From contig NZ_LT629689.1 of assembly GCF_900102035.1 (NCBI RefSeq), positions 5,269,001 through 5,333,000 of the forward strand: a DNA stretch of 64,000 bases, given 5' to 3'. This stretch comes from Pseudomonas extremaustralis. GTDB taxonomy: Bacteria; Pseudomonadota; Gammaproteobacteria; Pseudomonadales; Pseudomonadaceae. Shown in pieces: positions 1 through 9,420 of the stretch (position 1 is the stretch's first letter; each line of letters starts with the position of its first letter). A program made the position numbers and the translations under genes. The notes beneath the pieces were generated by a model, which saw nothing but the letters and a program-made list of their open reading frames with translations, searched no databases and was not told where the DNA came from.

Positions 1-41
1 ATACCGTGTTGCACTACATTTCGCGGCTTGGCCTGATGGGC

Positions 42-141
42 TGCAGGAGCGAGCTTGCTCGCGAAGACCGTCCACGCTGACGCAGCGCTATCAGGTAGGC
101 CGCGTCATCCATGGTTTTTTCGCGAGCAAGCGCGCTCCTGC
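42..141. repeat. REPIN, GAGCGAGCTTGCTCGC type
   Basis: A REP palindrome at 42-65 and its inverted partner at 117-141 flank about 50 bp of unrelated spacer, so the whole unit can fold into one long imperfect hairpin. The right half carries a base change (AAGCGCGCTC instead of AAGCTCGCTC). It lies immediately upstream of the HDOD gene. The same repeat family recurs at 33674-33776. Confidence 0.85.
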
Positions 142-227
142 GGGAGCGGGTTGCCATTCGGGTTTTTGAGGTGTCGGTCAGCTTCCCATCGGGGTTAGAA
201 TCGGCGCCTAGCCCAGAGTATGTACTT

Positions 228-1094
228 ATGCACCCAGAGCTTTCCGCCGAACAGATCCAACAGGCCCTGCAAGGCATCAGCGTGCCGCCTCAACCGCAGA
301 TCATGGTGGATTTGCAGATGGAGCAATACATGCCCGACCCGGACCTGGAGGTGATCGCGCGGTTGATCGCCCAGGACCCGGGCCTGTCCGGCGCATTGCT
401 CAAGATCGTCAACTCGCCGTATTACGGCCTGACCAACAAGATCGCCTCGATCCAGCGCGCCGTGAACCTGTTGGGCAGCCGCTCGATCATCAACCTGATC
501 AACGCCCAGTCGATCAAGGGTGAGATGAACGATGAGACCATCGTCACCCTCAACCGCTTCTGGGACACCGCCCAGGATGTGGCCATGACCTGCCTCACCC
601 TGGCCAAGCGCACCGGCGCCCAGGCGGTGGACGAAGCCTACGCCCTGGGGCTGTTCCACGATTGCGGCGTGCCGCTGATGCTCAAGCGTTTCCCCAATTA
701 CATGTCGGTGCTCGAAGAGGCCTACGGCAATGCCGGGGCTGACTCCCGCGTGGTGGACACCGAAAACAATGCGTTCAACACCAACCATGCGGTGGTTGGC
801 TACTACACCGCCAAGTCCTGGCGCCTGCCGGAGCATGTGACCGACGCCATCGCCAATCACCACAATGCCCTGGCGGTTTTCAGCGATGAGTCGTCGCGCA
901 ATTCTCAGCTGAAAAACCTGCTGGCGATCCTGAAGATGGCCGAGCACATCTGTTCGTCCTACCGGGTGCTGGGCAACCAGACGGTGGATCATGAGTGGAA
1001 TGCGGTGGGCGATCTGGTGTTGGACTACGTGGGCCTGTCGGACTACGACTTCGATAGCCTGAAGTTGTCGATCCGTGAGCTGGGCGCGCACTGA
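228..1094 (+). CDS. HDOD domain protein
   Basis: The 288-residue protein consists mainly of one HDOD domain (about residues 20-215), the metal-free HD-like fold used by bacterial signalling proteins linked to motility, stress or second-messenger output. Recognisable family features are the helix running GLSGALLKIVNSPYYG, the motif IQRAVNLLGS, and a later LGLFHDCGVPLML stretch. There is no GGDEF, EAL or receiver domain. I chose the ATG at 228 because the in-frame extension to 111 would be translated from the upstream REP element. mutM follows 21 bp after the stop, so the two may be cotranscribed. The signal it responds to cannot be read from the sequence. Confidence 0.85.
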   Translation: MHPELSAEQIQQALQGISVPPQPQIMVDLQMEQYMPDPDLEVIARLIAQDPGLSGALLKIVNSPYYGLTNKIASIQRAVNLLGSRSIINLINAQSIKGEMNDETIVTLNRFWDTAQDVAMTCLTLAKRTGAQAVDEAYALGLFHDCGVPLMLKRFPNYMSVLEEAYGNAGADSRVVDTENNAFNTNHAVVGYYTAKSWRLPEHVTDAIANHHNALAVFSDESSRNSQLKNLLAILKMAEHICSSYRVLGNQTVDHEWNAVGDLVLDYVGLSDYDFDSLKLSIRELGAH

Positions 1095-1115
1095 CCCTTT
1101 CACCCCGAGGTACAC

Positions 1116-1928
1116 ATGCCCGAATTACCCGAAGTCGAAACCACCCGGCGTGGGATTGCCCCGCACCTGGAAGGCCAGCGCGTCAGCCGTGTAGTGGTGC
1201 GTGAGCGGCGTCTGCGCTGGCCGATCCCGGAGGACCTGGATGTGCGTCTGTCCGGGCAGCGCATCGTGCTGGTGGAGCGGCGGGCCAAGTACCTGTTGAT
1301 CAACGCCGAGGTAGGCACCTTGATCAGTCACTTGGGCATGTCGGGCAACCTGCGCCTGGTGGAAGTCGGCCTGCCGGCGGCCAAGCACGAGCATGTGGAC
1401 ATCGAGCTCGAATCCGGCCTGGCCCTGCGCTACACCGACCCCCGGCGTTTTGGCGCAATGCTCTGGAGCCAGGACCCGCACAACCATGAACTGCTGATCC
1501 GCCTCGGGCCGGAGCCGTTGACCGACCGGTTCGACGGTGAGCGTTTGTTCCAGCTGTCCCGTGGCAAGACGATGGCGGTGAAGCCGTTCATCATGGACAA
1601 CGCCGTGGTGGTGGGGGTGGGCAATATCTATGCGACCGAAGCGCTGTTCGCCGCCGGGATCGACCCGCGGCGGGCGGCGGGCGGGATTTCACGGGCGCGT
1701 TATTTGAAGCTGGCGATCGAGATCAAGCGCGTGCTGGCCGCCGCCATCGAGCGGGGCGGCACCACATTGCGCGACTTTATCGGCGGCGACGGGCAACCGG
1801 GGTATTTCCAGCAGGAACTGTTCGTCTACGGCCGGGGCGGCGAGGCGTGCAAGGTCTGTGGGAGCGAATTGCGCAATGTAGTGCTGGGGCAGCGGGCGAG
1901 TGTGTTTTGCCCTAAGTGCCAGAGCTGA
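1116..1928 (+). CDS. mutM: Formamidopyrimidine-DNA glycosylase
   Basis: MutM/Fpg removes 8-oxoguanine and formamidopyrimidines from DNA and cleaves the abasic site by beta,delta-elimination. The start reads [13 protein letters not shown]: after Met removal Pro is the catalytic nucleophile and the following Glu is the general acid. A C-terminal zinc finger is complete (Cys245, Cys248, Cys265, Cys268), and the 270-residue length is normal for the family. The gene ends directly before a REPIN and is followed by convergent genes, so it is probably the last gene of its transcript. Confidence 0.97.
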   Translation: MPELPEVETTRRGIAPHLEGQRVSRVVVRERRLRWPIPEDLDVRLSGQRIVLVERRAKYLLINAEVGTLISHLGMSGNLRLVEVGLPAAKHEHVDIELESGLALRYTDPRRFGAMLWSQDPHNHELLIRLGPEPLTDRFDGERLFQLSRGKTMAVKPFIMDNAVVVGVGNIYATEALFAAGIDPRRAAGGISRARYLKLAIEIKRVLAAAIERGGTTLRDFIGGDGQPGYFQQELFVYGRGGEACKVCGSELRNVVLGQRASVFCPKCQS

Positions 1929-1952
1929 TTGCTGTGTGATGGCTGATATCGC

Positions 1953-2026
1953 CATCGGGAGCAAGCCCCCTCCCACATTTTGATTTGTGAATACATTTCA
2001 CATGTGGGAGGGGGCTTGCTCCCGAT
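1953..2026. repeat. REPIN, GGGAGGGGGCTTGCTCCC type
   Basis: Two inverted REP copies (1953-1981 and 2000-2026) sit between the convergent mutM and ferredoxin genes. The spacer is only about 18 bp, so the unit forms a compact hairpin that may also help stop transcription from both sides. Confidence 0.85.
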
Positions 2027-2051
2027 AAGGCCCTTGCAGGCGCCAACAGGC

Positions 2052-2955
<904 letters not shown>

Positions 2956-2989
2956 TTATGCAGATAGACCTGGTGAATACCGTGTTTTT

Positions 2990-4585
2990 TCACGCCGTTT
3001 TCAGACGTTCGGCCAATGCGCTCGCCAGTTGCGCGGTCAATCCGTACACCGACAATTGTGGGTTGGCGCCAATGCTGGTGGGGAACAGCGAGCCGTCATG
3101 GATCGACAGGTTGCGCAACTGGTGATGGCGACCGAGGCTGTCGGCCACGGCGTTTTTCGGCTCTTCGCCCATGGCGCAACCGCCCATCACGTGGGCGCTG
3201 CCCAGGCAGGTGCGGTGCAGTTCCAGGTTCAGGCCGTCGATCAGGCTGCGGGCTTCTGCCAGGGTCTTCACGTAGCGCGCATCGTGGTGCAACGGTTTGA
3301 CCGACTTGGCGCCGGCCGCGAACTGAATCTCGGCCATGCTGTGAAAGGCCCGGCGCAGGCCGTCCCAGGCGTAGGGCGAAACCTGATAGTCGAGCACCGG
3401 CGTGCCATCGCCGCGCAGTTCCACGCTGCCGCCGGGGCTGTCGGGATGGAAGCCGTCGCGCAGCAGGGCAAGCATCGCGTGGGTGTTGGGCAGCTGGCTC
3501 ATGTCCAGGGCGTTATCGGTGCCGTAGCCTCCGAGCAGGGTGCTGGCCAGCGCCGGGTGCAGCGGCGGTGCCTCGAGCTTGTAGGACATTTTTCCGGTGG
3601 TGCCGTCCTGCCATTGGAAATGGTCGGAGTAGATCGACTGCGGTGCGCCATAGAACGGGTTGATCACCTCGTCGAACAGCGCCGCGGAGAAATTCACCAG
3701 GTGCAGAAAGGTGCGTTTGCCCAGTCGCGAATGCGGGTCCGGGGCGTTCGAGCGCATCAGTAGCGCCGGGCTGTTGATGCCGCCGCCCGCCAGCACGTAA
3801 TGCCTGGCCTTGACCGTGATCTTGCGTCCAGTCGGCGCCACGCAGCGTTCGTCCATGGCCACGCATTCCAGGCTATTGATGTGGTCGCCGCTGTAGACCA
3901 GGCGTTCGGCGCGGGCCAGGTAAAGCAGTTCGCCGCCTTTTTCCAGGGTGGACGGGATGGTGGTCACCAGCATCGACTGCTTGGCGTTGACCGGGCAGCC
4001 CATGCCGCAATAGCCCAGGTTGAAGCAACCGCGCACATTGCGCGGGATCACGTGCCAGCTGTAGCCGAGCTTTTCGCAGCCTTTGCGGATTACGTCGTTA
4101 TTGGCGTTGGGCGGCATGGCCCAGGGCGCGATGCCCAGGCGCTGTTCCATTTTCTCGAACCAGGGTGCCATCTCGGCGCTGCTGTGGCCCTTCACCGCAT
4201 ATTCGCTGGCCCAGTGGGAAAGGGTGGCGTCTGGCGTGCGAAAGCTCGAGGTCCAGTTGATCAGCGTGGTACCGCCCACGGCGCGGCCCTGGAGGATGGT
4301 GATCGCGCCGTCCTTGCTCATGCGGCCGATGCCTTCCTGGTACAGGCTGGTGTAGGCCTCGTGTTCGAGCAGCTTGAAATCGCTGCTGGTCTTGAGCGGG
4401 CCTTCTTCGATCAGCAGCACCTTGTAGCCGGCGGCGCTGAGGATTTCGGCGGTGGTGCCGCCGCCGGCGCCGCTGCCGATGATCGCTACGTCGGCTTCCA
4501 GGGTCAGGTCATGGTCGAGGGCGGCGCCATTGTGGGTCTTCCAGCCACGGGCCAGGCCGTCGCGGAACAGATCGGGTACGGGCAT
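2990..4585 (-). CDS. laoA: GMC-type alcohol dehydrogenase
   Basis: A 531-residue flavoprotein of the glucose-methanol-choline family. The FAD-binding GSGAGG is at residues 37-42, followed by an acidic strand end (LLIEEG). A conserved SAHVMGGCAMG segment and a C-terminal HDGSLFPTSIGANPQLSV block supply the His and Asn region of the active site. A cysteine-rich stretch (CFNLGYCGMGC) is typical of the subgroup that works with a small Tat subunit. By gene order it corresponds to P. aeruginosa PA0364/LaoA, which oxidises long-chain alcohols from SDS and alkane breakdown. It has no signal peptide of its own. The symbol is assigned from synteny with laoB, laoC and laoR. Confidence 0.85.
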   Translation of the reverse strand: MPVPDLFRDGLARGWKTHNGAALDHDLTLEADVAIIGSGAGGGTTAEILSAAGYKVLLIEEGPLKTSSDFKLLEHEAYTSLYQEGIGRMSKDGAITILQGRAVGGTTLINWTSSFRTPDATLSHWASEYAVKGHSSAEMAPWFEKMEQRLGIAPWAMPPNANNDVIRKGCEKLGYSWHVIPRNVRGCFNLGYCGMGCPVNAKQSMLVTTIPSTLEKGGELLYLARAERLVYSGDHINSLECVAMDERCVAPTGRKITVKARHYVLAGGGINSPALLMRSNAPDPHSRLGKRTFLHLVNFSAALFDEVINPFYGAPQSIYSDHFQWQDGTTGKMSYKLEAPPLHPALASTLLGGYGTDNALDMSQLPNTHAMLALLRDGFHPDSPGGSVELRGDGTPVLDYQVSPYAWDGLRRAFHSMAEIQFAAGAKSVKPLHHDARYVKTLAEARSLIDGLNLELHRTCLGSAHVMGGCAMGEEPKNAVADSLGRHHQLRNLSIHDGSLFPTSIGANPQLSVYGLTAQLASALAERLKTA

Positions 4586-4622
4586 CAGGATCGTCTCTAG
4601 TTTTTATTGTGGAAGATGCGGA

Positions 4623-5168
4623 TCAGATCTTCGGCGGGCCGGGGTAGCCGCAATGGGCCCAGGACGCCGGCCGGAAATACCAGGCCATGATCACCAGCTT
4701 GAGCAGCGAGCCCTGGCCCATGCGCAGCAGGTTCAGGTAGCTGTTTTCCCAGCGATGCAGGAAGTGGCGGATCTGCTCGCTGCTGGCGTTTTCCCAACTG
4801 CCCCAGATACCGGTCAACGGGCCACGGGTGATGCCCATGCCCAGTACGTCGAACAGTTGCTGAGTGAGCTTGAACATCTCCGGCGACAGGTGTTGCAGGC
4901 TGTAGTCGAGTCTTTTGAGGGTGTCCTCTATCCCGGCGACCACGTCCTCGGCGCTGGCCGCGCCTTCGAGCAACACCGGGATCACCGCGCGCAGAAACGG
5001 CAGGTCACTGCTGCGCAGCATGGCAAAGCCGCTGGCCGGGGTGCTGCTGGAACAGCCGCTGAGGCTGGCGCCGAGCCCGGCCGTGGCCAGGAAGGCGCTG
5101 GCGCACAGGCCGATCTTCAACACGCCGCGCCGCGACAGCGCAGGAGAATCCGTGAGGCTTGGGTTCAT
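4623..5168 (-). CDS. laoB: Tat-exported small partner subunit of LaoA
   Basis: The 181-residue protein begins with a twin-arginine signal (SRRGVLKI, residues 12-19), a hydrophobic stretch and a lipobox LSGC with Cys39, so it is probably a Tat-exported lipoprotein. The rest is helical with many aromatic residues and resembles the small subunit (subunit 3) that accompanies some GMC dehydrogenases, although this match is weak. It sits 37 bp upstream of laoA and 25 bp downstream of laoC on the same strand. Its position equals PA0365/LaoB. It may stabilise or escort the dehydrogenase; no catalytic motif is visible. Confidence 0.78.
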   Translation of the reverse strand: MNPSLTDSPALSRRGVLKIGLCASAFLATAGLGASLSGCSSSTPASGFAMLRSSDLPFLRAVIPVLLEGAASAEDVVAGIEDTLKRLDYSLQHLSPEMFKLTQQLFDVLGMGITRGPLTGIWGSWENASSEQIRHFLHRWENSYLNLLRMGQGSLLKLVIMAWYFRPASWAHCGYPGPPKI

Positions 5169-5193
5169 TGTTGTTATCCCGTAGGTGGCGGTG

Positions 5194-6621
5194 TCAGCGG
5201 ACGAACAGCTTCTGGATCAACTTCTGGATGGCCTTGCCGTAAGGCGGGTAAATCAACTTCGCCGCGTTCAGGCGTTGTTTCACCAGCACGCCCTTGGCTT
5301 TGCTGAACGTGAGGAAGCCTTCGTGGCCGTGGTAGTGGCCCATGCCCGACGGGCCGATGCCGCCAAAGGGCATGTCGTCCTGGGCCACGTGCAGGAGGGT
5401 GTCGTTCAGGCACACGCCGCCCGAATGGGTTTCGTGGAGTACGCGATTTTGTTCGCGCTTGTTGTAGCCGAAGTAATACAACGCCAGCGGGCGAGGGCGC
5501 TGGTTGATGTAGGCAAAGGCTTGGTCGATGCCACGATAAGGCACGATCGGCAGCACCGGGCCGAAAATCTCGTCCTGCATCACGGTCATGTCGTCGCTGA
5601 CATTCAACAACAGGCTGTGGGCCATGCGCCGTGCCTGGCCCTGGTCGTACAGCGGGACCAGGGTGGCGCCCTTGTCGGTGGCGTCCTTGATGTAGGCATT
5701 GAGCCGGGCCAACTGACGCTCGTTGATGATGGCGGTGTAGTCCGGGTTATTGGCCAGTGTCGGATAAAAACCGCGAACCGCCTTGCTGTAGGCCTCGACG
5801 AAGCCGTCGACGCGATCTTCCGGCACCAGCACGTAGTCGGGTGCCACGCAGGTTTGCCCGGCATTCAAGGCCTTGCCGAAGGCGATGCGTTCGGCGGCGT
5901 CCTTGAGCGGCACATCGGCGGAGACGATAGCCGGCGACTTGCCGCCCAACTCCAGGGTGACCGGAGTCAGGTGTTCGGCTGCGGCGCGCATCACATGCTT
6001 GCCGATGCTGGTGGCGCCGGTGAACAACAGGTGATCGAAGCGCAGCTTGGAAAAGGCCATGCCCACGTCGGCCTCGCCGAGTACCACGCACACCAGGTCT
6101 TCGGGGAAGACTTTCGCCAGCAGTGTCTTGAGCAATTCGCCGGTGGCGGGCGTGGATTCGCTGAGCTTGAGCATGACCCGGTTACCGGCGGCCAACGCCC
6201 CGACCAGTGGGCCGATGGCCAGGTACAGCGGGTAGTTCCAGGGCACGATCACGCCGACCACGCCCAGCGGTTGGTAGATGACTTTGGCCGACGCGGGCTG
6301 GAAGGCGATGCCTACAGCGCGGCGGGACGGTTTCATCCAGCCGTTGAGGTGTTTGCTGGCGTAATGAATGCCGTGCAGGCTGGGCATCAGTTCGGCGAAC
6401 AGGGTTTCGTCTGCGCTGCGGTGGCTGAAATCCTGGCTGATTGCGTCAATCAGCGCCTGGCGTTCGTCGCTGAGTATCTCGCGCAGGGCCTTGAGCCACT
6501 GCTGGCGTTGCGCGGCCGGTGGCATCGGGTTGGCGGCGTAGGCGCGGCGCTGGGCGTCGAACAGCGTCTGGAGGTGGTCCAGCGCCTGGGACTCTTGCAG
6601 ATAGGCAGCGGTGGCAGACAT
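5194..6621 (-). CDS. laoC: Aldehyde dehydrogenase
   Basis: A 475-residue NAD(P)-dependent aldehyde dehydrogenase of the coniferyl/fatty-aldehyde type. The catalytic cysteine is Cys258 (NAGQTC) and the general base Glu224 (LELGGKSP); the cofactor strand VPWNYPL is at about residues 127-133. It would oxidise the aldehydes formed by LaoA to fatty acids, which can enter beta-oxidation. It is the first gene of the leftward laoC-laoB-laoA transcript and lies opposite laoR across a 146-bp control region. The function as LaoC is inferred from gene order with PA0366. Confidence 0.87.
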   Translation of the reverse strand: MSATAAYLQESQALDHLQTLFDAQRRAYAANPMPPAAQRQQWLKALREILSDERQALIDAISQDFSHRSADETLFAELMPSLHGIHYASKHLNGWMKPSRRAVGIAFQPASAKVIYQPLGVVGVIVPWNYPLYLAIGPLVGALAAGNRVMLKLSESTPATGELLKTLLAKVFPEDLVCVVLGEADVGMAFSKLRFDHLLFTGATSIGKHVMRAAAEHLTPVTLELGGKSPAIVSADVPLKDAAERIAFGKALNAGQTCVAPDYVLVPEDRVDGFVEAYSKAVRGFYPTLANNPDYTAIINERQLARLNAYIKDATDKGATLVPLYDQGQARRMAHSLLLNVSDDMTVMQDEIFGPVLPIVPYRGIDQAFAYINQRPRPLALYYFGYNKREQNRVLHETHSGGVCLNDTLLHVAQDDMPFGGIGPSGMGHYHGHEGFLTFSKAKGVLVKQRLNAAKLIYPPYGKAIQKLIQKLFVR

Positions 6622-6657
6622 GGCGCAGTTCCCGATTGTTATAGGTCTGCGTGAATT

Positions 6658-6690
6658 TTTAGAGTCATTGCTCTAAATTGTCAAATGACA
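6658..6690. promoter_or_regulatory. Two palindromes between laoC and laoR, candidate LaoR operator
   Basis: TTTAGAG-TCATTG-CTCTAAA (6658-6677) has perfect 7-bp arms, and directly after it TGTCA-AA-TGACA (6679-6690) is a second perfect palindrome. They lie 37 bp upstream of the laoC start and 78 bp upstream of laoR. TetR-family repressors normally bind such sites in divergent control regions, so one or both are good candidates for LaoR binding. No footprint evidence is available here. Confidence 0.55.
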
Positions 6691-6767
6691 TCGCTGCGAC
6701 ATGCTGATTTATCCCGACAAGGATAGGCCGTAAGATGCCCCATCACGTGTATAGAAGCTGATCCCCT

Positions 6768-7439
6768 ATGGCACCACGAGTAAAGACCAGCGAGCGCATT
6801 GTGCAAACCAGCCTGGAGCTTTTTAACCAGCAGGGCGAGCGCAGTGTGAGCACCAACCATATTGCCGCCCACATGGAAATTTCGCCGGGCAACCTGTACT
6901 ACCACTTCCCCAACAAGCAGGCGATCATCGCCGTGCTGTTCCGCGAATACGAAGCCCTGGTGGACAGTTTTCTGCGCCCGCCCCAGGGGCGCGCCATGCA
7001 GGTGGAGGACAAACGTTTCTACCTGCAGGCCGTGCTGGCTGGCATGTGGCGTTACCGTTTCCTGCACCGCGACCTCGAACACCTGCTGGAAAGCGACCCG
7101 GAACTGGCCACCGGCTACCGGCGGTTTTCCCAGCGCTGCCTGATCCAGGGCAACGCCATTTACCAGGGATTCGTCGATGCGGGCATCCTCAGCATGGACC
7201 CGGTGCAGACCGAAGCCCTGACCCTCAATGCCTGGATCATCCTCACCTCCTGGGTGCGTTTCCTGTGCACCACCAATGAAAACTCCGCCCATTTGAGCGC
7301 CGAAGCGATCAAGCGCGGGGTGTATCAGGTGCTGGTGCTGGAGGCGGGGTTTGTCACGCCCCAGGCGAGGGCGGCGGTGGATGCATTGTTCAAGGAGTTT
7401 TACGTGCCGTTGAATCAGGCACTGGAAGACGTGAAGTAG
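6768..7439 (+). CDS. laoR: TetR-family regulator of the lao genes
   Basis: The 223-residue protein has an N-terminal TetR helix-turn-helix (about residues 10-57) with the usual recognition-helix end GNLYYHFPNKQAI. The remaining helical domain binds the ligand and forms the dimer. It is transcribed away from laoC, the common layout for a local repressor that also controls itself. Its place corresponds to PA0367/LaoR, a regulator relieved by long-chain alcohol or aldehyde derivatives. The ligand here is inferred. Confidence 0.85.
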   Translation: MAPRVKTSERIVQTSLELFNQQGERSVSTNHIAAHMEISPGNLYYHFPNKQAIIAVLFREYEALVDSFLRPPQGRAMQVEDKRFYLQAVLAGMWRYRFLHRDLEHLLESDPELATGYRRFSQRCLIQGNAIYQGFVDAGILSMDPVQTEALTLNAWIILTSWVRFLCTTNENSAHLSAEAIKRGVYQVLVLEAGFVTPQARAAVDALFKEFYVPLNQALEDVK

Positions 7440-7472
7440 AACCTTTCCCGAATCTGTTCACAGGAGTCCGTC

Positions 7473-8327
7473 ATGTCGCTTGCTCAACTGATCAACCCCC
7501 AGCAATTGGCCGAGCGCCAGAAGTCGGCGGGCCTGGTGATCCTGGATTGCCGTTTTGCCCTGGAAGACCCGGACTACGGGCGTTGCAGCTATAGCGAAGG
7601 GCATATAGAAGGCGCGCAATACGCTGACCTGGAGCGCCATCTCAGCGGCCCCGTGGCCAAGGGCGTGACCGGGCGCCACCCGTTACCGGCGGCGGATACG
7701 TTCGTCGAGCAACTGCGGGTCTGGGGCATCAATGCCGATGCCGACGTGGTGCTTTACGACGACGGCCCCGGTGCCTTTGCCGCCCGTGCCTGGTGGTTGC
7801 TGGCCTGGCTGGGCAAGCGTGACGGCGTGTTCATTCTCGACGGTGGCCTCAGGGCCTGGCACGCCGCCGGTTTCCCCCTGAGCCTGGACGCGCCGGTGAT
7901 CGAGCCGGGCACCTTTGTCGGTACGCCGGACCATCGCCTGGTGCTGGATGCCGAACACCTGCAAAAACGCCTCGGTCAACCCGGCCTGACCCTTATCGAT
8001 GCTCGCGCCCAGCCGCGTTTTCGCGGCGACGTGGAGCCCATCGATCCGGTAGCCGGGCACATTCCCGGGGCGCAGTGCGCGGCCTTCAATGAAAACCTGG
8101 GCAGCGACGGCCGTTTCCTCCCGGCAGAGCAACTCCGGCAACGCTTCGCCGCCCAATTGCAGGGGCGCTCGCCGGATGAACTGGTGGCGTATTGCGGCTC
8201 GGGCGTGACGGCGTGCCACAACCTGTTCGCCTTGAGCCTGGCGGGTTATCCGTTGGGCAAGTTGTATGCAGGGTCGTGGAGCGAGTGGATTACCGATCCG
8301 GCGCGGCCGATCGCTACCGGCGATTGA
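7473..8327 (+). CDS. sseA: Sulfurtransferase (3-mercaptopyruvate/thiosulfate type)
   Basis: A 284-residue protein with two rhodanese domains. The N-terminal copy (about 1-140) is inactive and the C-terminal copy carries the active-site loop CGSGVTA with Cys241. That loop is characteristic of 3-mercaptopyruvate sulfurtransferases, whereas thiosulfate enzymes usually have CRKGVT. The enzyme moves sulfane sulfur from mercaptopyruvate to cyanide or thiols. It lies 33 bp after laoR but is preceded by its own ribosome site (ACAGGAG), and a link to lao function is not evident. Confidence 0.87.
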   Translation: MSLAQLINPQQLAERQKSAGLVILDCRFALEDPDYGRCSYSEGHIEGAQYADLERHLSGPVAKGVTGRHPLPAADTFVEQLRVWGINADADVVLYDDGPGAFAARAWWLLAWLGKRDGVFILDGGLRAWHAAGFPLSLDAPVIEPGTFVGTPDHRLVLDAEHLQKRLGQPGLTLIDARAQPRFRGDVEPIDPVAGHIPGAQCAAFNENLGSDGRFLPAEQLRQRFAAQLQGRSPDELVAYCGSGVTACHNLFALSLAGYPLGKLYAGSWSEWITDPARPIATGD

Positions 8328-8358
8328 GTGACCGGCGAGTAAGCCGGCCCCCGCAGGT

Positions 8359-9351
8359 TTAGCGGTGTTGTGCCGCTAACCATTGGGGGATTCTCCGCTC
8401 CAGGTAGTAGCCGGGGCGCCTCAGCGAACCGTCGACAAACCCTACGTGCCCGCCCTTGGCCAGCAATTCGAACTCGGTGCAAGCCGACAACTCGCTGGCC
8501 TCGGGCAAGCTGTGGGCGAAGACGAACGGGTCGTCCGCCGCCTGGATGATCAGGGTCGGCGTACGGATCGCGCCCAGGTAGTAACGGCTCGAGGCGCGGC
8601 GGTAATAGTCCTCGGCACTCAAGAAACCATGCAATGGCGCGGTGACCCGGCCATCGAAGTCCCAGAACGTGCGCATCTTCTCCAATGAGCCGAGGGCTTC
8701 CAGGGTTTTCAGCCCGTCGGCACGACCGTCCTGCAAAAAACGACGTTGTTTGACGCGGATATACGCGAGCATTTCACGCATGAAGTGCTTTTGATAAACC
8801 CGCGAAAAACCCAGCCCGATGCGGTCCGCGCATTGATCCAGGCGAAACGGTACCGATACCGCCGCCGCGCCTTGCAGCCCCGATGCTTCGCCGGTTTCCC
8901 CCAAGTGCTTGAGCAGCACGTTGCCGCCCAGGGAATAACCCACCGCATACAACGGCGCCAGTGGCCGTTTGGCGTGCAGGTGCGCGATCGCCGCCGCCAG
9001 GTCTTCGCTGGCGCCCGAGTGATAGCTGCGTGCCAACAGGTTCGGCTCGCCCGAGCAACCGCGCCAGTTCAAGGCCGCGCTGGCCCAGCCCTGGGCGGCA
9101 AGGGCTTTTTGCAGGCCGGCCACGTAAGGCGAGTTGGACGAGCCGGTCAACCCGTGCAACACCAGCACCAACGGCGCTTGGGCATCGTGGGGGCCGTGCC
9201 AGTCGAGGTCGAGAAAGTCGCCGTCTTCCAGCCACAGGCGTTCGCGTTGGCGTTCGATATGGGTAGTGGGGCGCCACAGCGGTCCCCACAGCGTTTGCAG
9301 ATGGGGGTTGCCGAGGCCGAAGGCGGGGATGAAGCGGTTGGAAGGGGTCAT
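8359..9351 (-). CDS. YheT-family alpha/beta hydrolase
   Basis: A 330-residue alpha/beta hydrolase. Family signs are FGLGNPHLQTLWG near the N terminus, VLVLHGLTGSS for the oxyanion strand, the nucleophile elbow GYSLGG, and GGHVGFVDG near the C terminus bearing the catalytic His. Members hydrolyse carboxyl esters but natural substrates are mostly unknown. I use the ATG at 9351; an in-frame start 16 codons upstream would translate part of a REP element. It is the last gene of a leftward run beginning with the M16 proteases. Confidence 0.85.
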   Translation of the reverse strand: MTPSNRFIPAFGLGNPHLQTLWGPLWRPTTHIERQRERLWLEDGDFLDLDWHGPHDAQAPLVLVLHGLTGSSNSPYVAGLQKALAAQGWASAALNWRGCSGEPNLLARSYHSGASEDLAAAIAHLHAKRPLAPLYAVGYSLGGNVLLKHLGETGEASGLQGAAAVSVPFRLDQCADRIGLGFSRVYQKHFMREMLAYIRVKQRRFLQDGRADGLKTLEALGSLEKMRTFWDFDGRVTAPLHGFLSAEDYYRRASSRYYLGAIRTPTLIIQAADDPFVFAHSLPEASELSACTEFELLAKGGHVGFVDGSLRRPGYYLERRIPQWLAAQHR

Positions 9352-9377
9352 GAATATCTCGGTGGCAAGCACGCCTG

Positions 9378-9401
9378 TTGTAGCAAGCTCGCTCGCCACA
9401 A
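9378..9401. repeat. Degenerate single REP palindrome
   Basis: TTGTAGCAAGCTCGCTCGCCACAA is a diverged, unpaired copy of the GAGCGAGCTTGCTCGC-type REP. It sits in the gap between rsmD and the YheT-type hydrolase. Confidence 0.6.
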
Positions 9402-9420
9402 CAAGCGGTCTGCCTGGCAG

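Noticed and set aside
3..80. Possible C-terminal end of an upstream gene (reading VLHYISRLGLM then REP-derived residues)
   Set aside because: Only about 13 residues lie before the REP element, too few to identify. It may be a real gene end but cannot be supported.
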